From an uncultured Oscillospiraceae bacterium (GTDB taxonomy: Bacteria; Bacillota; Clostridia; Oscillospirales; Oscillospiraceae): a DNA stretch of 64,000 nucleotides. The position numbers were made by a program, and so were the translations under genes. Of the stretch, positions 52,946 through 64,000 are shown piece by piece. The DNA lies in NCBI GenBank assembly GCA_947626495.1, contig CANQSJ010000005.1:1-64000 (forward strand), written 5' to 3'. The stretch's first letter is position 1. The number at the start of each line of letters is the position of its first letter. Under the pieces are notes generated by a model, which saw only the letters and a list, made by a program, of their open reading frames with translations, was not told where the DNA came from and made no database searches.

Positions 52946-53697
52946 TGCCGCCTCCCGGCCCGCAGGCCCCGGACCCCGCCGAGCAGACATGCCAGACCCA
53001 ATACGGCCGTCAGCAGGAAGAACACCTCCGCTCTTCCGGTCAGGTATGAGAGGAAAAAGCCCCAGAACAGAAGCTCGCAGGGCAGGCCCGCCCGCAGGCC
53101 GGCCAGATAGGGGGGGTCGGCCCGGTAATAGCTGTCCGCGCCGGAGACGGCGCACAGGATGAGGGCCGTGACGGCGGAGGCGAGCAGCACCCCGCCGGCG
53201 ACGGCGAATCCCCACTGAATGGGACGGCTGTCCCGGTTTGCCCGGGCGAAGGCCGCCCCCAGAAAGAGCAGCATGAGATTCAGCGACGGTATCCATCCGG
53301 CCAGCGTGCGGAGGGTATCCATGTCCCCCCAGCCGAAAAAGAGCTCGTTGGCGGTCAGCAGTACGTCCAGCGCCAGCAGCAGGAAAAACGCGCTGTTGAT
53401 GACCTTTCGCTGCCGGCCCCACTCCTGGACCAGGAGGAAGAGGCCGATGGCGGCCTGCTCTGTGCGCTCCGTCAGATCCGCCGGCGGCACCCTCTCCCCG
53501 GCAAACAGCTCTGCCAGCGATACCCCCAGCTGGTCGCACAGCGGCTGGAACAGGGACGCGTCGGGCAGCCCTCGGCCCGTCTCCCATTTCGACACCGCCT
53601 TGTCCGTTACGTTCAGCCGCTCCGCCAGCTGGGCCTGGGTGAGACCCAGATCCCGCCGCCGGTCGGCGATGAACGCGCCGATTTTTCTCTCGTCCAT
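52942..53697 (-). CDS. XRE-family HTH protein with membrane C-terminus
   Basis: The 251-aa protein has an N-terminal HTH (about 5-62, LGLTQAQLAERLNVTDKAVSKWETG) followed by about four hydrophobic helices. It is likely a membrane-attached regulator that senses an envelope signal. It is convergent to the MFS gene, which it might regulate. Confidence 0.85.
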   Translation of the reverse strand: MDERKIGAFIADRRRDLGLTQAQLAERLNVTDKAVSKWETGRGLPDASLFQPLCDQLGVSLAELFAGERVPPADLTERTEQAAIGLFLLVQEWGRQRKVINSAFFLLLALDVLLTANELFFGWGDMDTLRTLAGWIPSLNLMLLFLGAAFARANRDSRPIQWGFAVAGGVLLASAVTALILCAVSGADSYYRADPPYLAGLRAGLPCELLFWGFFLSYLTGRAEVFFLLTAVLGLACLLGGVRGLRAGRRQ

Positions 53698-53785
53698 GGG
53701 CTCGCCTCCTTTTTACGCTCTTCAGTATAGCACGGCCGGCGGGGAAAGTAACCCTACGCAAAGTAGAGCCGCGAAAAACTGAAAA

Positions 53786-53841
53786 TATTCATTAAAATAA
53801 TGAATAAAACTATTGATATTCATCTCCTGGCGCGGTATGAT
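53786..53841 (+). promoter_or_regulatory. argGH promoter with ArgR-like box
   Basis: TTGATA (53813-53818), 17 bp, TATGAT (53836-53841). Just upstream TATTCATT and AATGAATA (53786-53806, spacer AAAAT) form an ARG-box-like dyad, and a further half-site TATTCAT overlaps the -35. Arginine repression by ArgR is likely. Confidence 0.75.
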
Positions 53842-53871
53842 ACGCTTACTGCGAATACAGGAGGAAACACC

Positions 53872-55081
<1,210 letters not shown>

Positions 55082-55089
<8 letters not shown>

Positions 55090-56419
55090 TCTCTGGGGCG
55101 GGACCGTCGCCGACGCGGCCAGGGCGCTCAACTCCTCCATCGAGGTGGACAGCCGCATGTGGCGGGAGGACATCGCCGGCTCCCTGGCCCACGCGGCCAT
55201 GCTGGCGAAGCAGGGCATCATCTCCCAGGCCGACGGCGCGGCCATCCGGGCGGGGCTGACCGGCATCCTGGCTGACATCGAGAGCGGAGAGCTGGCCATC
55301 GACATGACCGCTGAGGACATCCACACCTTCGTGGAGATGACGCTCACCGCCCGCATCGGCGACGCGGGCAAGCGCCTGCACACCGCCCGCAGCCGCAACG
55401 ATCAGGTGGCCACGGACCTGCGGCTGTATACGCGCCGGCAGATCGACGAGCTGCTCACGCTGCTGTACGACGCCGTGGCGGCCATCCACGACAAGGCCGC
55501 GGCCTACAAGGACGCGGTCATGCCTGGCTACACCCACCTGCAGCGGGCCCAGCCGGTGACCTTCGGCCACTATCTGTGCGCCTGGGCCATGATGCTCATT
55601 CGGGACGCCGGACGGCTCATGGACGCGAAAAAGCGGCTCAATTGGTGCCCGCTGGGGGCCTGCGCCCTGGCGGGGACCAGCTTCCCCATCGACCGGGAGG
55701 CCACCGCCGCGGCCCTGGGCTTCTCAGGGCCGGTGCTCAACAGCCTGGACGCGGTGTCCGATAGGGACTTCTGCGTGGAGACCCTCTCGGCCCTGAGCCT
55801 TCTCATGATGCACCTGAGCCGTATGGCGGAGGAGCTGGTGCTCTGGTCCAGCCTGGAATTCGGCTTCGTCACTCTGTCGGAGGGGTTCGTCACCGGCTCG
55901 TCCATCATGCCCCAGAAGAAGAATCCGGACATGGCGGAGCTGATCCGGGGCAAGACCGGCCGGGTCTACGGGGACCTGACGGCGCTGCTCACGGTGCTCA
56001 AGGGCCTGCCCCTGGCCTACAACAAGGACATGCAGGAGGACAAGCAGGCCCTGTTCGACGGCTTGGACACGGCGGCGCTGTGTCTGGGGGTGCTCTCGCC
56101 CATGGTGGCGGGCATGACCCCCCATCCCGAGGCCATGCGAAAGGCCGCCGGCGCGGGGTTCATCAACGCCACCGACTGCGCCGACTGGCTGGTGGGACAC
56201 GGCGTGCCCTTCCGGGAGGCCTACGCCGTGGCGGCGGGGCTGGTGCACCGGGGAAAGCCCCTGGAGGAGCTGACCCTGGACGAGTACAGGGCCGCCAGCC
56301 CGGTGTTCGACGAGACGGTCTATGCCGCCGTGGACCTGGACGCCTGCGTCCGCCGCCGGCAACTGCCCTTGGACGAGGAGCTGGCCTGTATAGAAGCGTT
56401 TTTAGCCGATCAGCACTGA
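55082..56419 (+). CDS. argH: Argininosuccinate lyase
   Basis: The 445-aa enzyme splits argininosuccinate to arginine and fumarate. The superfamily signature is [13 protein letters not shown] with the catalytic Ser; [10 protein letters not shown] and the [10 protein letters not shown] region also fit. It is coupled to argG by an ATGAATAA overlap, completing the last two steps of arginine synthesis. Confidence 0.96.
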
Positions 56420-56422
56420 TCG

Positions 56423-56451
56423 CCGCCGCCCGGATGGGCGGCGGTTTTTTT
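56423..56451 (+). terminator. argH terminator
   Basis: A CCGCCGCCC/GGGCGGCGG stem followed by seven T. Confidence 0.92.
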
Positions 56452-56469
56452 GTGCCCTGGCGGCCGCGC

Positions 56470-56498
56470 TTGTAATAGGTCCGCCGATGTGGTATGAT
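56470..56498 (+). promoter_or_regulatory. Promoter of the M20 gene
   Basis: TTGTAA (56470-56475), 17 bp, TATGAT (56493-56498). Confidence 0.68.
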
Positions 56499-56584
56499 CG
56501 TTGCTGCAATGTGCGCCGGGGAAAGACACATCCGGCGAAAGATACGCAGGAGCCATCCTGCCCGTCCAACAGGAGGTACGACAA

Positions 56585-57787
56585 TTGGACTTGAACCAGC
56601 AGATCCTGGCTGCGGCCGAACGGTACGAGCCTTACATCATCGACTGCCGCCGAAAGGTGCACACCTACGCGGAGCTGTCCTCCGTCGAGCACAGGACCCA
56701 CGAGTTCATCGTGGGCGAGGCCCGGCGGCTAGGGTTGCCCTATGAGGAGGTGCCCGCCACCAGCGTCATCGTGAAGCTGGACACCGGCCGTCCCGGCATG
56801 ACGGTGGCCCTCCGGGCCGACATCGACGCGCTCCCCCTGGAGGAGGCGAGCGAGAATCTGGCGGGTCCCCGGACCTGCCGCTCCGGGCAGCCGGGCACCT
56901 GCCACGCCTGCGGCCATGACGGACACACCGCCATGCTGCTGGGCGCCATGCAGATCCTCAGCGACCTGCGCGGGGAGCTGAGCGGCACGGTGCTGTTCTG
57001 CTTCGAGGAGGGGGAGGAGACCAACAGCGGCGTGGCCGCGCTGCTGGCCGCCCTGGAGAAATATCACGTGGACCGCTGCTGGGCCATCCATCTCTACGCC
57101 GGGCTGGAGGAGAACAAGCTCAGCGTGGACCCGGGACCCCGCATGGCCGGGGCGGCGGGCATCCGGCTGAAGTTCATCGGCAAAAGCGGCCACGGCTCCC
57201 GGCCGGATCTGGCCGTGAACCCCCTGTTCTGCGGCGCCAGCTTCCTCAATAACCTGTGCGTGGCCTTCTGCAACCGGATCGCCGCGGGCAAGACCGTCAC
57301 CATGGGCATCACCACCTTCCAGGCCGGGGAGGCTGCCAACGTGATCGCCGACACCGCCCGGATCGAGGGCACCTTCCGCTTCTTCGATCTGGAGGAGGGG
57401 AAAAAGGCCCTGCAGATCACCAAACAGATCGCCGACCACACCGCCGCCATGCACAACTGCCAGGTGGAGTACGACCCCCTTATGTTCAGCCATCTGGGCG
57501 GACCCACCGTCACCGATCCCGCCTGCGCCGCGGTGGCCGACCGGGTGCTGCGGCAGGTGCTGCCGGAGGGCACGCTGGTGCCCTGCGAGCCCTGGTATGC
57601 GGGGGAGTCCTTCCGGCTGTGGCTGGAGCGGTATCCCGGCGTATTTGCCTTCCTGGGCATCCGCAACGAGGCGGCGGGCTACGGCGCGCCCCACCACAAC
57701 GGCAAATTCGACTTCAACGAGGCGGTTCTGAAGACCGGCGCCATCGCCACGGCGCGCTTCGCGGCGGAGTGGCTGCGCGGGGCTTGA
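56585..57787 (+). CDS. M20-family amidohydrolase/peptidase
   Basis: The 400-aa enzyme starts at TTG 56585, eight bases after AGGAGG. Metal ligands lie in CHACGHDGHTAML, FEEGEE and the C-terminal PHHNGKFD. The dimerisation domain sits in the middle. It resembles N-acyl-amino-acid or aminobenzoyl-glutamate type hydrolases; the substrate is open. Position next to argH might suggest N-acyl arginine-pathway substrates, but it has its own promoter. Confidence 0.87.
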   Translation: MDLNQQILAAAERYEPYIIDCRRKVHTYAELSSVEHRTHEFIVGEARRLGLPYEEVPATSVIVKLDTGRPGMTVALRADIDALPLEEASENLAGPRTCRSGQPGTCHACGHDGHTAMLLGAMQILSDLRGELSGTVLFCFEEGEETNSGVAALLAALEKYHVDRCWAIHLYAGLEENKLSVDPGPRMAGAAGIRLKFIGKSGHGSRPDLAVNPLFCGASFLNNLCVAFCNRIAAGKTVTMGITTFQAGEAANVIADTARIEGTFRFFDLEEGKKALQITKQIADHTAAMHNCQVEYDPLMFSHLGGPTVTDPACAAVADRVLRQVLPEGTLVPCEPWYAGESFRLWLERYPGVFAFLGIRNEAAGYGAPHHNGKFDFNEAVLKTGAIATARFAAEWLRGA

Positions 57788-57804
57788 GAGAGCCGTAAAA
57801 AACG

Positions 57805-57833
57805 GGGAGCGGCAAAAATGCCGCTCCCTTATT
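57805..57833 (+). terminator. Terminator of the M20 gene
   Basis: A GGGAGCGGCA/TGCCGCTCCC stem, then TTATT. Confidence 0.85.
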
Positions 57834-57840
57834 CTGTCGC

Positions 57841-57877
57841 AAAAAAACGCCGGGACCCGCGCAGATACGGGCCCCGG
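57841..57877 (-). terminator. Terminator of the marR gene
   Basis: On the minus strand CCGGGGCCCG and CGGGTCCCGG form a stem followed by seven T. Confidence 0.82.
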
Positions 57878-57908
57878 ATTTGCGATTCGCTCCGGTTTTG
57901 CCGGCGCC

Positions 57909-58400
57909 TCACCAGTCCTGAATGATCTCCAGATAGGCGTGCACGACCTTGAAAAAGGCGTTCAGCTCCTCGCCGGTGCAGTATTTCAGCAGCGCGGCCT
58001 GGGTGCGCACGATGCCCAGATTGTCGTATGCCTTGTGGAGGGTGCTCAGCTCCATGCCCTTCTCCGTGGGGTAGAGGTGGACCACCTTGGCGTCCTTCTC
58101 GCCCTTCCGGCGGTAGATGTAGCCCGCCTTCTCCAGCGCCGTTACGTTGACGGAGACAGTCCCCTTTGTCCGGCGCCACAGCTTGGCCAGCTGGCTCACC
58201 GTGATGCCCGGGTTCCGCTCAATCATGGTGAGGGTGTGCACCTCCACCATTTTGATGGGGACACCGTTGCCGTAGTCCCGGACGGTGAACATGAAGTCAT
58301 GAAACTGCATCACGAACTGGTACAGCTCCTCCGCCCTTGGGTCCAGCTTTGCGAAGGTATCCTCCACGATGTCCTGTCCGACGCCGTCCGGCATTTTCAT
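57909..58400 (-). CDS. MarR-family transcriptional regulator
   Basis: The 163-aa winged-helix protein has the recognition helices in GITVSQLAKLWRRTKGTVSVNVTALEKAGYIYRR. GAGGAG precedes; ATG 58400 or 58394 are both possible. It is divergent from the PatB-like gene, and matching dyads occur in both promoters, so it likely represses itself and that operon. Confidence 0.88.
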   Translation of the reverse strand: MKMPDGVGQDIVEDTFAKLDPRAEELYQFVMQFHDFMFTVRDYGNGVPIKMVEVHTLTMIERNPGITVSQLAKLWRRTKGTVSVNVTALEKAGYIYRRKGEKDAKVVHLYPTEKGMELSTLHKAYDNLGIVRTQAALLKYCTGEELNAFFKVVHAYLEIIQDW

Positions 58401-58420
58401 CCGCTCCTCTCTGCGGTATA

Positions 58421-58479
58421 TAGTTTGAGCATCAAACCATTGACGGGCCCATTATAGCGGCAAAAGCCCCTTATGTCAA
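58421..58479 (-). promoter_or_regulatory. marR promoter with MarR box
   Basis: Minus-strand consensus promoter TTGACA (58474-58479), 17 bp, TATAAT (58451-58456). Downstream lies the dyad TAGTTTGA-N3-TCAAACCA (58421-58439). Confidence 0.85.
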
Positions 58480-58559
58480 GCGATACGGCCAAAAAATCCG
58501 ATGTATAAAAGAGAAATATTGGGCAAAACAGAAAAGAAATTTGCAAAAACCTTGAAAGT

Positions 58560-58592
58560 TTGTTTGACATTCAAACAACTGTGCGCTATAAT
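58560..58592 (+). promoter_or_regulatory. patB-like promoter with MarR box over the -35
   Basis: Perfect TTGACA (58564-58569), 17 bp, TATAAT (58587-58592). The dyad TTGTTTGA-N3-TCAAACAA (58560-58578) covers the -35 and matches the box in the marR promoter. Confidence 0.88.
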
Positions 58593-58654
58593 TTGTCCAT
58601 CGGTATACAAATATAAGCCCGGCGCCGGCGCATCGGCGCGGAAAGGAAGATCAG

Positions 58655-59884
58655 ATGAAATACGATTTTACCTCCATCATGGACCGCCACGGTCATGACT
58701 CCATCGCGGTGGACGCGCCGTCGGGCGCCGGCGGAAAGGCCTTTTTCGGCATGGAGCTGCCCTTCGGCCCCGACTGCCTGGAGAAGGGCTTTGACCCCAT
58801 CCCTATGTGGATCGCGGACATGAATTTCCCCACCGTGCCCACCATCCCCCAGGCTATCATCGAGCGGACGCAGCACCCCGCCTACGGCTATTTTCTGCCC
58901 CGGCAGGAGTATTTCGACGCCATCATCCGCTGGCAGTCCCAGCGCAACGGCGTCACCGGTCTGGCCCGGGAGCACATCGGCTATGAAAACGGCGTGCTGG
59001 GCGGCGTCGTATCGGCGCTGAAGGTCCTGTGCGGGAACGGGGACCCGGTGCTGCTCCACTCTCCCACCTATATCGGCTTCACCCACTGCATCGAGGACAA
59101 CGGCTGGGACATCGTCCTCAGTCCCCTCAAGCTGGTGGACGGCGTGTGGCGCATGGATTACGAGGACATGGAGAAGAGGATCGTGGAGCGCAACATCCAC
59201 GCCGCGGTGTTCTGCTCGCCCCACAACCCCACCGGCCGGGTATGGGAGCGCTGGGAGCTGGAAAAGGCGATGGAGATCTACAAAAAGCACGACGTGTACG
59301 TCATCTCCGACGAGATCTGGTCCGATCTGCTCCTGGACGGACACAAGCACATCCCCCTGCAGTCCGTCTCCGAGGACGCCCGGGAGCGCACCATCGCCAT
59401 CTACGCCCCCTCCAAGACCTTCAACCTGGCCGGACTGATCGGCAGCTACCGGATCATCTACAACTCCTATCTGCGGGACCGCATCGCCCGGGTGGAGGCC
59501 TCGACCCACTACAACGCCATGAACGTGCTGAGCATGTACGCGCTGATGGGCGGCTACAGCCCGGAGGGCATGCAGTGGGTGGACGAGCTGTGCTCCGTGC
59601 TGTCGGACAACGTGCGCTACGCCTGCGATTTCATCGACGCCCATTTCCCCGGCGTCTGCGTCATCCGGCCCCAGGGCACCTATATGCTGTTTTTGGACTG
59701 CACCCAGTGGTGCGCCGAGCACGGCAAGACCGTCGGCGACCTGCTGGCCGCCGGATACAAGACCGGCGTCATCTGGCAGGACGGCCGGCCCTTCCACGGC
59801 CCGAACCATATCCGCATGAATCTGGCGCTGCCCCACAGCCGGGTGGAGGAGGCCTTCGACCGGCTGGCGAAATACGTGTTCTGA
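58655..59884 (+). CDS. PLP-dependent aminotransferase/C-S lyase (MalY/PatB type)
   Basis: The 409-aa fold-type I enzyme has its PLP Lys in APSKTFNLAG, with SPHNPTGRVW and ISDEIWSDL as conserved cofactor contacts. The N-terminus FDPIPMWIADMNFPT fits the MalY/PatB branch, which usually cleaves cystathionine or cysteine S-conjugates. It is first in an operon with the esterase and is probably repressed by MarR. Confidence 0.9.
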   Translation: MKYDFTSIMDRHGHDSIAVDAPSGAGGKAFFGMELPFGPDCLEKGFDPIPMWIADMNFPTVPTIPQAIIERTQHPAYGYFLPRQEYFDAIIRWQSQRNGVTGLAREHIGYENGVLGGVVSALKVLCGNGDPVLLHSPTYIGFTHCIEDNGWDIVLSPLKLVDGVWRMDYEDMEKRIVERNIHAAVFCSPHNPTGRVWERWELEKAMEIYKKHDVYVISDEIWSDLLLDGHKHIPLQSVSEDARERTIAIYAPSKTFNLAGLIGSYRIIYNSYLRDRIARVEASTHYNAMNVLSMYALMGGYSPEGMQWVDELCSVLSDNVRYACDFIDAHFPGVCVIRPQGTYMLFLDCTQWCAEHGKTVGDLLAAGYKTGVIWQDGRPFHGPNHIRMNLALPHSRVEEAFDRLAKYVF

Positions 59885-59960
59885 TCCCTGTCCCCGCCGC
59901 GGGCCCGGTTGAGAGCCGCGCGCCCGCTTATCTGAAACTATAGGAAAGGATCGTGTTCTC

Positions 59961-60917
59961 ATGCATATCAACAAACCGGATTTCTTCCAGCTGATCACCC
60001 CGCAGATGAAGGAAGTCATCGAGCACATCAAGCAGTGGAACGAGGCCCATCCCCCCACGGACGACTGGCGGCAGGATTACATCGACGAGCGGGTGTTCTG
60101 GAACGAGGGCGGCCCCATCCCCGCCAAGACGGTGGAGGAGACGGTCCAGGGCCCCTACGGCCCCATCCCCGTGCGCCTGCACTATCCGGACACCGCCGCT
60201 CCCAAGGGGGTCACGGTGTATGTCCACGGCGGCAGCTTTGCCCTGGGCAACAACGACACCCACAGCCGCATCATGCGCATCCTCTCCGCTGAGTCGGACA
60301 CGGTGGTCATCGGCGTGGATTACCGGCTGGTGCCGGAGTACCGCTTCCCCGTCCAGCTCATGGAGGTGGTGGAGGTGATCCGCTATTTCCATCAGCACGG
60401 CGCGGAATACGGTTTGGACCCCAACGATATCTCCGTGGCGGGGGACTCCGCCGGCGCATGGCTGGTGCTGGCCGCGGCGCTGTACCTGCGGGATGAGGAC
60501 AAGGACGTGTCCTACATCAACTCCCTGCTGCTCTACTACGGCGCTTACGGCATGGCCGACTCCCCCTCCTGGCGGCTGTACGGCAACGAGTACGACGGCA
60601 TGATGCGGGAGTATGACGAGAACCCCAACGAGCCCTCCTTCGTCGACAAGAAGGATCTGAAGAGCCCCTACTTCGATCTGTTCTACAACGACCTGACCCA
60701 CGACGTGCCCCCCTGCTTCATCTGCAGCGGCACCATCGACCCGCTGGTGGACAACTCTACCACCCTTTACGCCATCTTGAAGGACAAGGGCATGCCCTGC
60801 GAGCTGAAGCTCTATCCCGGCGTGATGCACGCCTTCATCCATTACAGCCGGATCATGGACGACGCCATGGACGCCCTGCGCCTGGGCGGACAGTTCGTGC
60901 GCCAGCACAAAAAGTGA
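59961..60917 (+). CDS. Alpha/beta-hydrolase, HSL-type esterase
   Basis: The 318-aa protein has the oxyanion segment YVHGGSFALGNN and the nucleophile elbow GDSAGAW. The later Asp (SGTIDPLVD) and His (GVMHAF) complete the triad. No signal peptide. AGGAAAGGA precedes. With the PatB-like enzyme it may process an imported ester or conjugate. Confidence 0.9.
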   Translation: MHINKPDFFQLITPQMKEVIEHIKQWNEAHPPTDDWRQDYIDERVFWNEGGPIPAKTVEETVQGPYGPIPVRLHYPDTAAPKGVTVYVHGGSFALGNNDTHSRIMRILSAESDTVVIGVDYRLVPEYRFPVQLMEVVEVIRYFHQHGAEYGLDPNDISVAGDSAGAWLVLAAALYLRDEDKDVSYINSLLLYYGAYGMADSPSWRLYGNEYDGMMREYDENPNEPSFVDKKDLKSPYFDLFYNDLTHDVPPCFICSGTIDPLVDNSTTLYAILKDKGMPCELKLYPGVMHAFIHYSRIMDDAMDALRLGGQFVRQHKK

Positions 60918-60956
60918 CCGCGTCCAACCGGCGCGAACGATCCAAAGAGGCCGCTG

Positions 60957-60977
60957 CAAATGTCTTGCAGCGGCCTC
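60957..60977. terminator. Bidirectional terminator
   Basis: GAGGCCGCTGCAA pairs with TTGCAGCGGCCTC. It lies between the convergent esterase and methyltransferase genes. Confidence 0.8.
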
Positions 60978-61004
60978 GGTCTGTATATCCCGGCGCGGGA
61001 ATTT

Positions 61005-61709
61005 TTATGTCTTGGCGCGCATGTGATAGATCTGCCTCGCCTCGGCGGTGGGGGAGCCGTCGGCCGAGACCAGGATCAGCATGGGCTGAACCTCCAGGCC
61101 CGGCCGGCCGCCCCGGCGGCCCTCGATCAGCACCAGGGAGGGGGCGCTGTCGGACTTGTGGGCGGCGAAGCGCATCCGCTTCGGTTCGATGTCCGCCAGA
61201 CGCATGGCGGCGAAGATGTCCGTGAGAAATTCCGGCTTGTGGACCAGACAGAAGCTCCCGCCCCGGCGGAGCAGATAGCTGGCCGCGCCGCTGAACTGGG
61301 CGGGGGAGAGGCTGTCTCCCCGGGCGGCGGCGCGGCTGCCGTCGGGCGAGGTCTTGCCCAGGTAGTAATACGGGGGATTGCAGACCACCAGGTCGTATTC
61401 CCCCGGCCGGCCCATGGTTCGGTACTGGCGGGCGTCCAGACAGTCGATCTGTCCCCGGATGCCGTTGGCGCGGTAATTCTGCCGGCAGACCTGGACCGCC
61501 TCTGGGCGGATGTCCACGCTGTCGTAGGTCCCGCCGGGGAACCGGTCATGGAGCAGCACGCTGAGCAGACCGCCACCGCAGCCGATGTCCATGGCCAACT
61601 CCACGCCCTCCCGCCGGGCGGCAAAATGGCCCAGCAGCACGGAATCGGTGGTGATCTTGAACACCGCGTCGTCGGTATAAACGGGCCCGTCGGGCCAGAG
61701 CTGGCGCAT
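61005..61709 (-). CDS. tRNA1(Val) (adenine-N6)-methyltransferase-like protein
   Basis: The 234-aa SAM-dependent methyltransferase has SAM-binding DIGCGGGLLSVLL and catalytic NPPYYYLGK. The N-terminal FKITTDSVLLG fits the TrmN6/YfiC family that modifies adenine 37 of tRNA. A second candidate role is protein-glutamine methylation, but the N-terminus favours TrmN6. Confidence 0.87.
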   Translation of the reverse strand: MRQLWPDGPVYTDDAVFKITTDSVLLGHFAARREGVELAMDIGCGGGLLSVLLHDRFPGGTYDSVDIRPEAVQVCRQNYRANGIRGQIDCLDARQYRTMGRPGEYDLVVCNPPYYYLGKTSPDGSRAAARGDSLSPAQFSGAASYLLRRGGSFCLVHKPEFLTDIFAAMRLADIEPKRMRFAAHKSDSAPSLVLIEGRRGGRPGLEVQPMLILVSADGSPTAEARQIYHMRAKT

Positions 61710-61732
61710 AGTGGATATCCTCCGTTAAATGG

Positions 61733-61766
61733 CAGCGGGCGGTATGCCGAAGCATACCGCCCGCTG
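61733..61766 (-). terminator. Hairpin after the ferredoxin gene
   Basis: A 15-bp stem CAGCGGGCGGTATGC with loop CGAA. The minus side is followed by CATTTAAC, so it is a moderate terminator or read-through site toward the methyltransferase gene. Confidence 0.65.
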
Positions 61767-61780
61767 GGTTTGTCTGTCGC

Positions 61781-61951
61781 TTACTCCTCAGAGATGGCGC
61801 TCATGGGGCACTGCTCGGCGCAGGCACCGCAGCTGATGCACTTGTCGGGGTTGATGACGTACTGGCCGTCACCCTCGCTGATGGCTTCCTGGGGGCACGT
61901 ATCGGCGCAGGAGCCGCAGCTGATGCAAGCGTCAGAAATCTTATAAGCCAT
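61781..61951 (-). CDS. 2[4Fe-4S] ferredoxin
   Basis: The 56-aa protein has two CxxCxxCxxxCP clusters (CISCGSCADTCP and CISCGACAEQCP), the classic clostridial electron carrier. GGAGG lies eight bases before the ATG. Confidence 0.95.
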   Translation of the reverse strand: MAYKISDACISCGSCADTCPQEAISEGDGQYVINPDKCISCGACAEQCPMSAISEE

Positions 61952-61984
61952 ATCGAATACCTCCGTATTTTTATGTACGCACAC

Positions 61985-62013
61985 ATACTAGCACAAAGAC
62001 CTCTCGTTTTCAA
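61985..62013 (-). promoter_or_regulatory. Ferredoxin promoter
   Basis: Minus strand: TTGAAA (62008-62013), 17 bp, TAGTAT (61985-61990). Confidence 0.7.
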
Positions 62014-62205
62014 CACTTTTTTGACGTTTTCCAAAATAAAGTTGGGGGCCGCAAACCCTTGGGGCGCAAGCGTTTGGAAGACCTAACAGACCCGGAGAAC
62101 GGCCCGTAAAAGACAGGGCGGCCGCTCCCGCCGGCGGAAAAGTTCCGCCTGAGTCGCGCTTTTATTCGGACGGTTCCGGCTATAATCATCCCGGAGGCGA
62201 TGTAT

Positions 62206-64000
<1,795 letters not shown>

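Overview
The window looks like a high-GC, spore-forming Gram-positive gut anaerobe of the Clostridia, probably Oscillospirales-like. Support comes from a SpoIIID sporulation regulator, AGGAGG-type ribosome binding sites, a clostridial-type ClpC, a two-cluster ferredoxin, HypA/HypB, folD/fchA one-carbon genes and host-glycan glycosidases (GH36 and GH29). This is inference from gene content; no ribosomal RNA is present to fix the taxon.

The main discovery is a surface-protein switching unit present twice in the same orientation: bases 1-4218 (5' end cut by the window) and bases 35489-41002 (complete). Each unit has, in order: a catalytically complete tyrosine recombinase (here RecA-type); a 280-bp segment bounded by two 28-bp inverted sites whose 6-bp centre (TTCACA/TGTGAA) is identical in inverted orientation; a large secreted protein with constant signal peptide and constant cell-wall-binding C-terminus but a divergent middle; a strong hairpin; and a second tyrosine-recombinase homologue (RecB-type) that has lost most catalytic residues in both copies. 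In the orientation given, the invertible segment holds a good promoter pointing away from the surface gene and an intrinsic terminator pointing toward it, so both surface genes look OFF. Inversion would place the promoter about 110 bp upstream of the surface-protein start.

Between the two units (4.2-35.4 kb) lies mostly housekeeping DNA. It holds a LysR-controlled operon (membrane protein, large Fe-S/flavin oxidoreductase, hypA, hypB); folC-fchA-folD; a GreA-type factor; a small lipoprotein/HTH/membrane operon; a radical SAM protein; rarA, nth and a tyrosine phosphatase; malQ; a MATE exporter; a BlaR1/BlaI pair with three operators; a PLP lyase with a DMT exporter; DegV; SpoIIID; alpha-galactosidase and alpha-fucosidase. 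Just before unit 2 sits an AIPR-like (abortive-infection type) gene behind a structured leader with an intrinsic terminator.

Downstream of unit 2 (41-51.6 kb) is an accessory region. It contains a 5'-truncated phage head-morphogenesis gene with a small partner gene, a sigma-like gene pair, then a Fic protein and a type I restriction-modification operon with an extra unknown ORF between hsdS and hsdR. It ends at a tRNA-Ser(CGA), next to a 25-bp duplicate of the tRNA 3' end that looks like an integration scar.

The right end (51.7-64 kb) returns to core genes: an MFS transporter, an XRE-membrane protein, argG-argH with an ArgR-like box, an M20 amidohydrolase, a MarR regulator divergent from a PatB/MalY-type enzyme plus an esterase, a TrmN6-like methyltransferase, a ferredoxin, and a ClpC gene cut by the window end.
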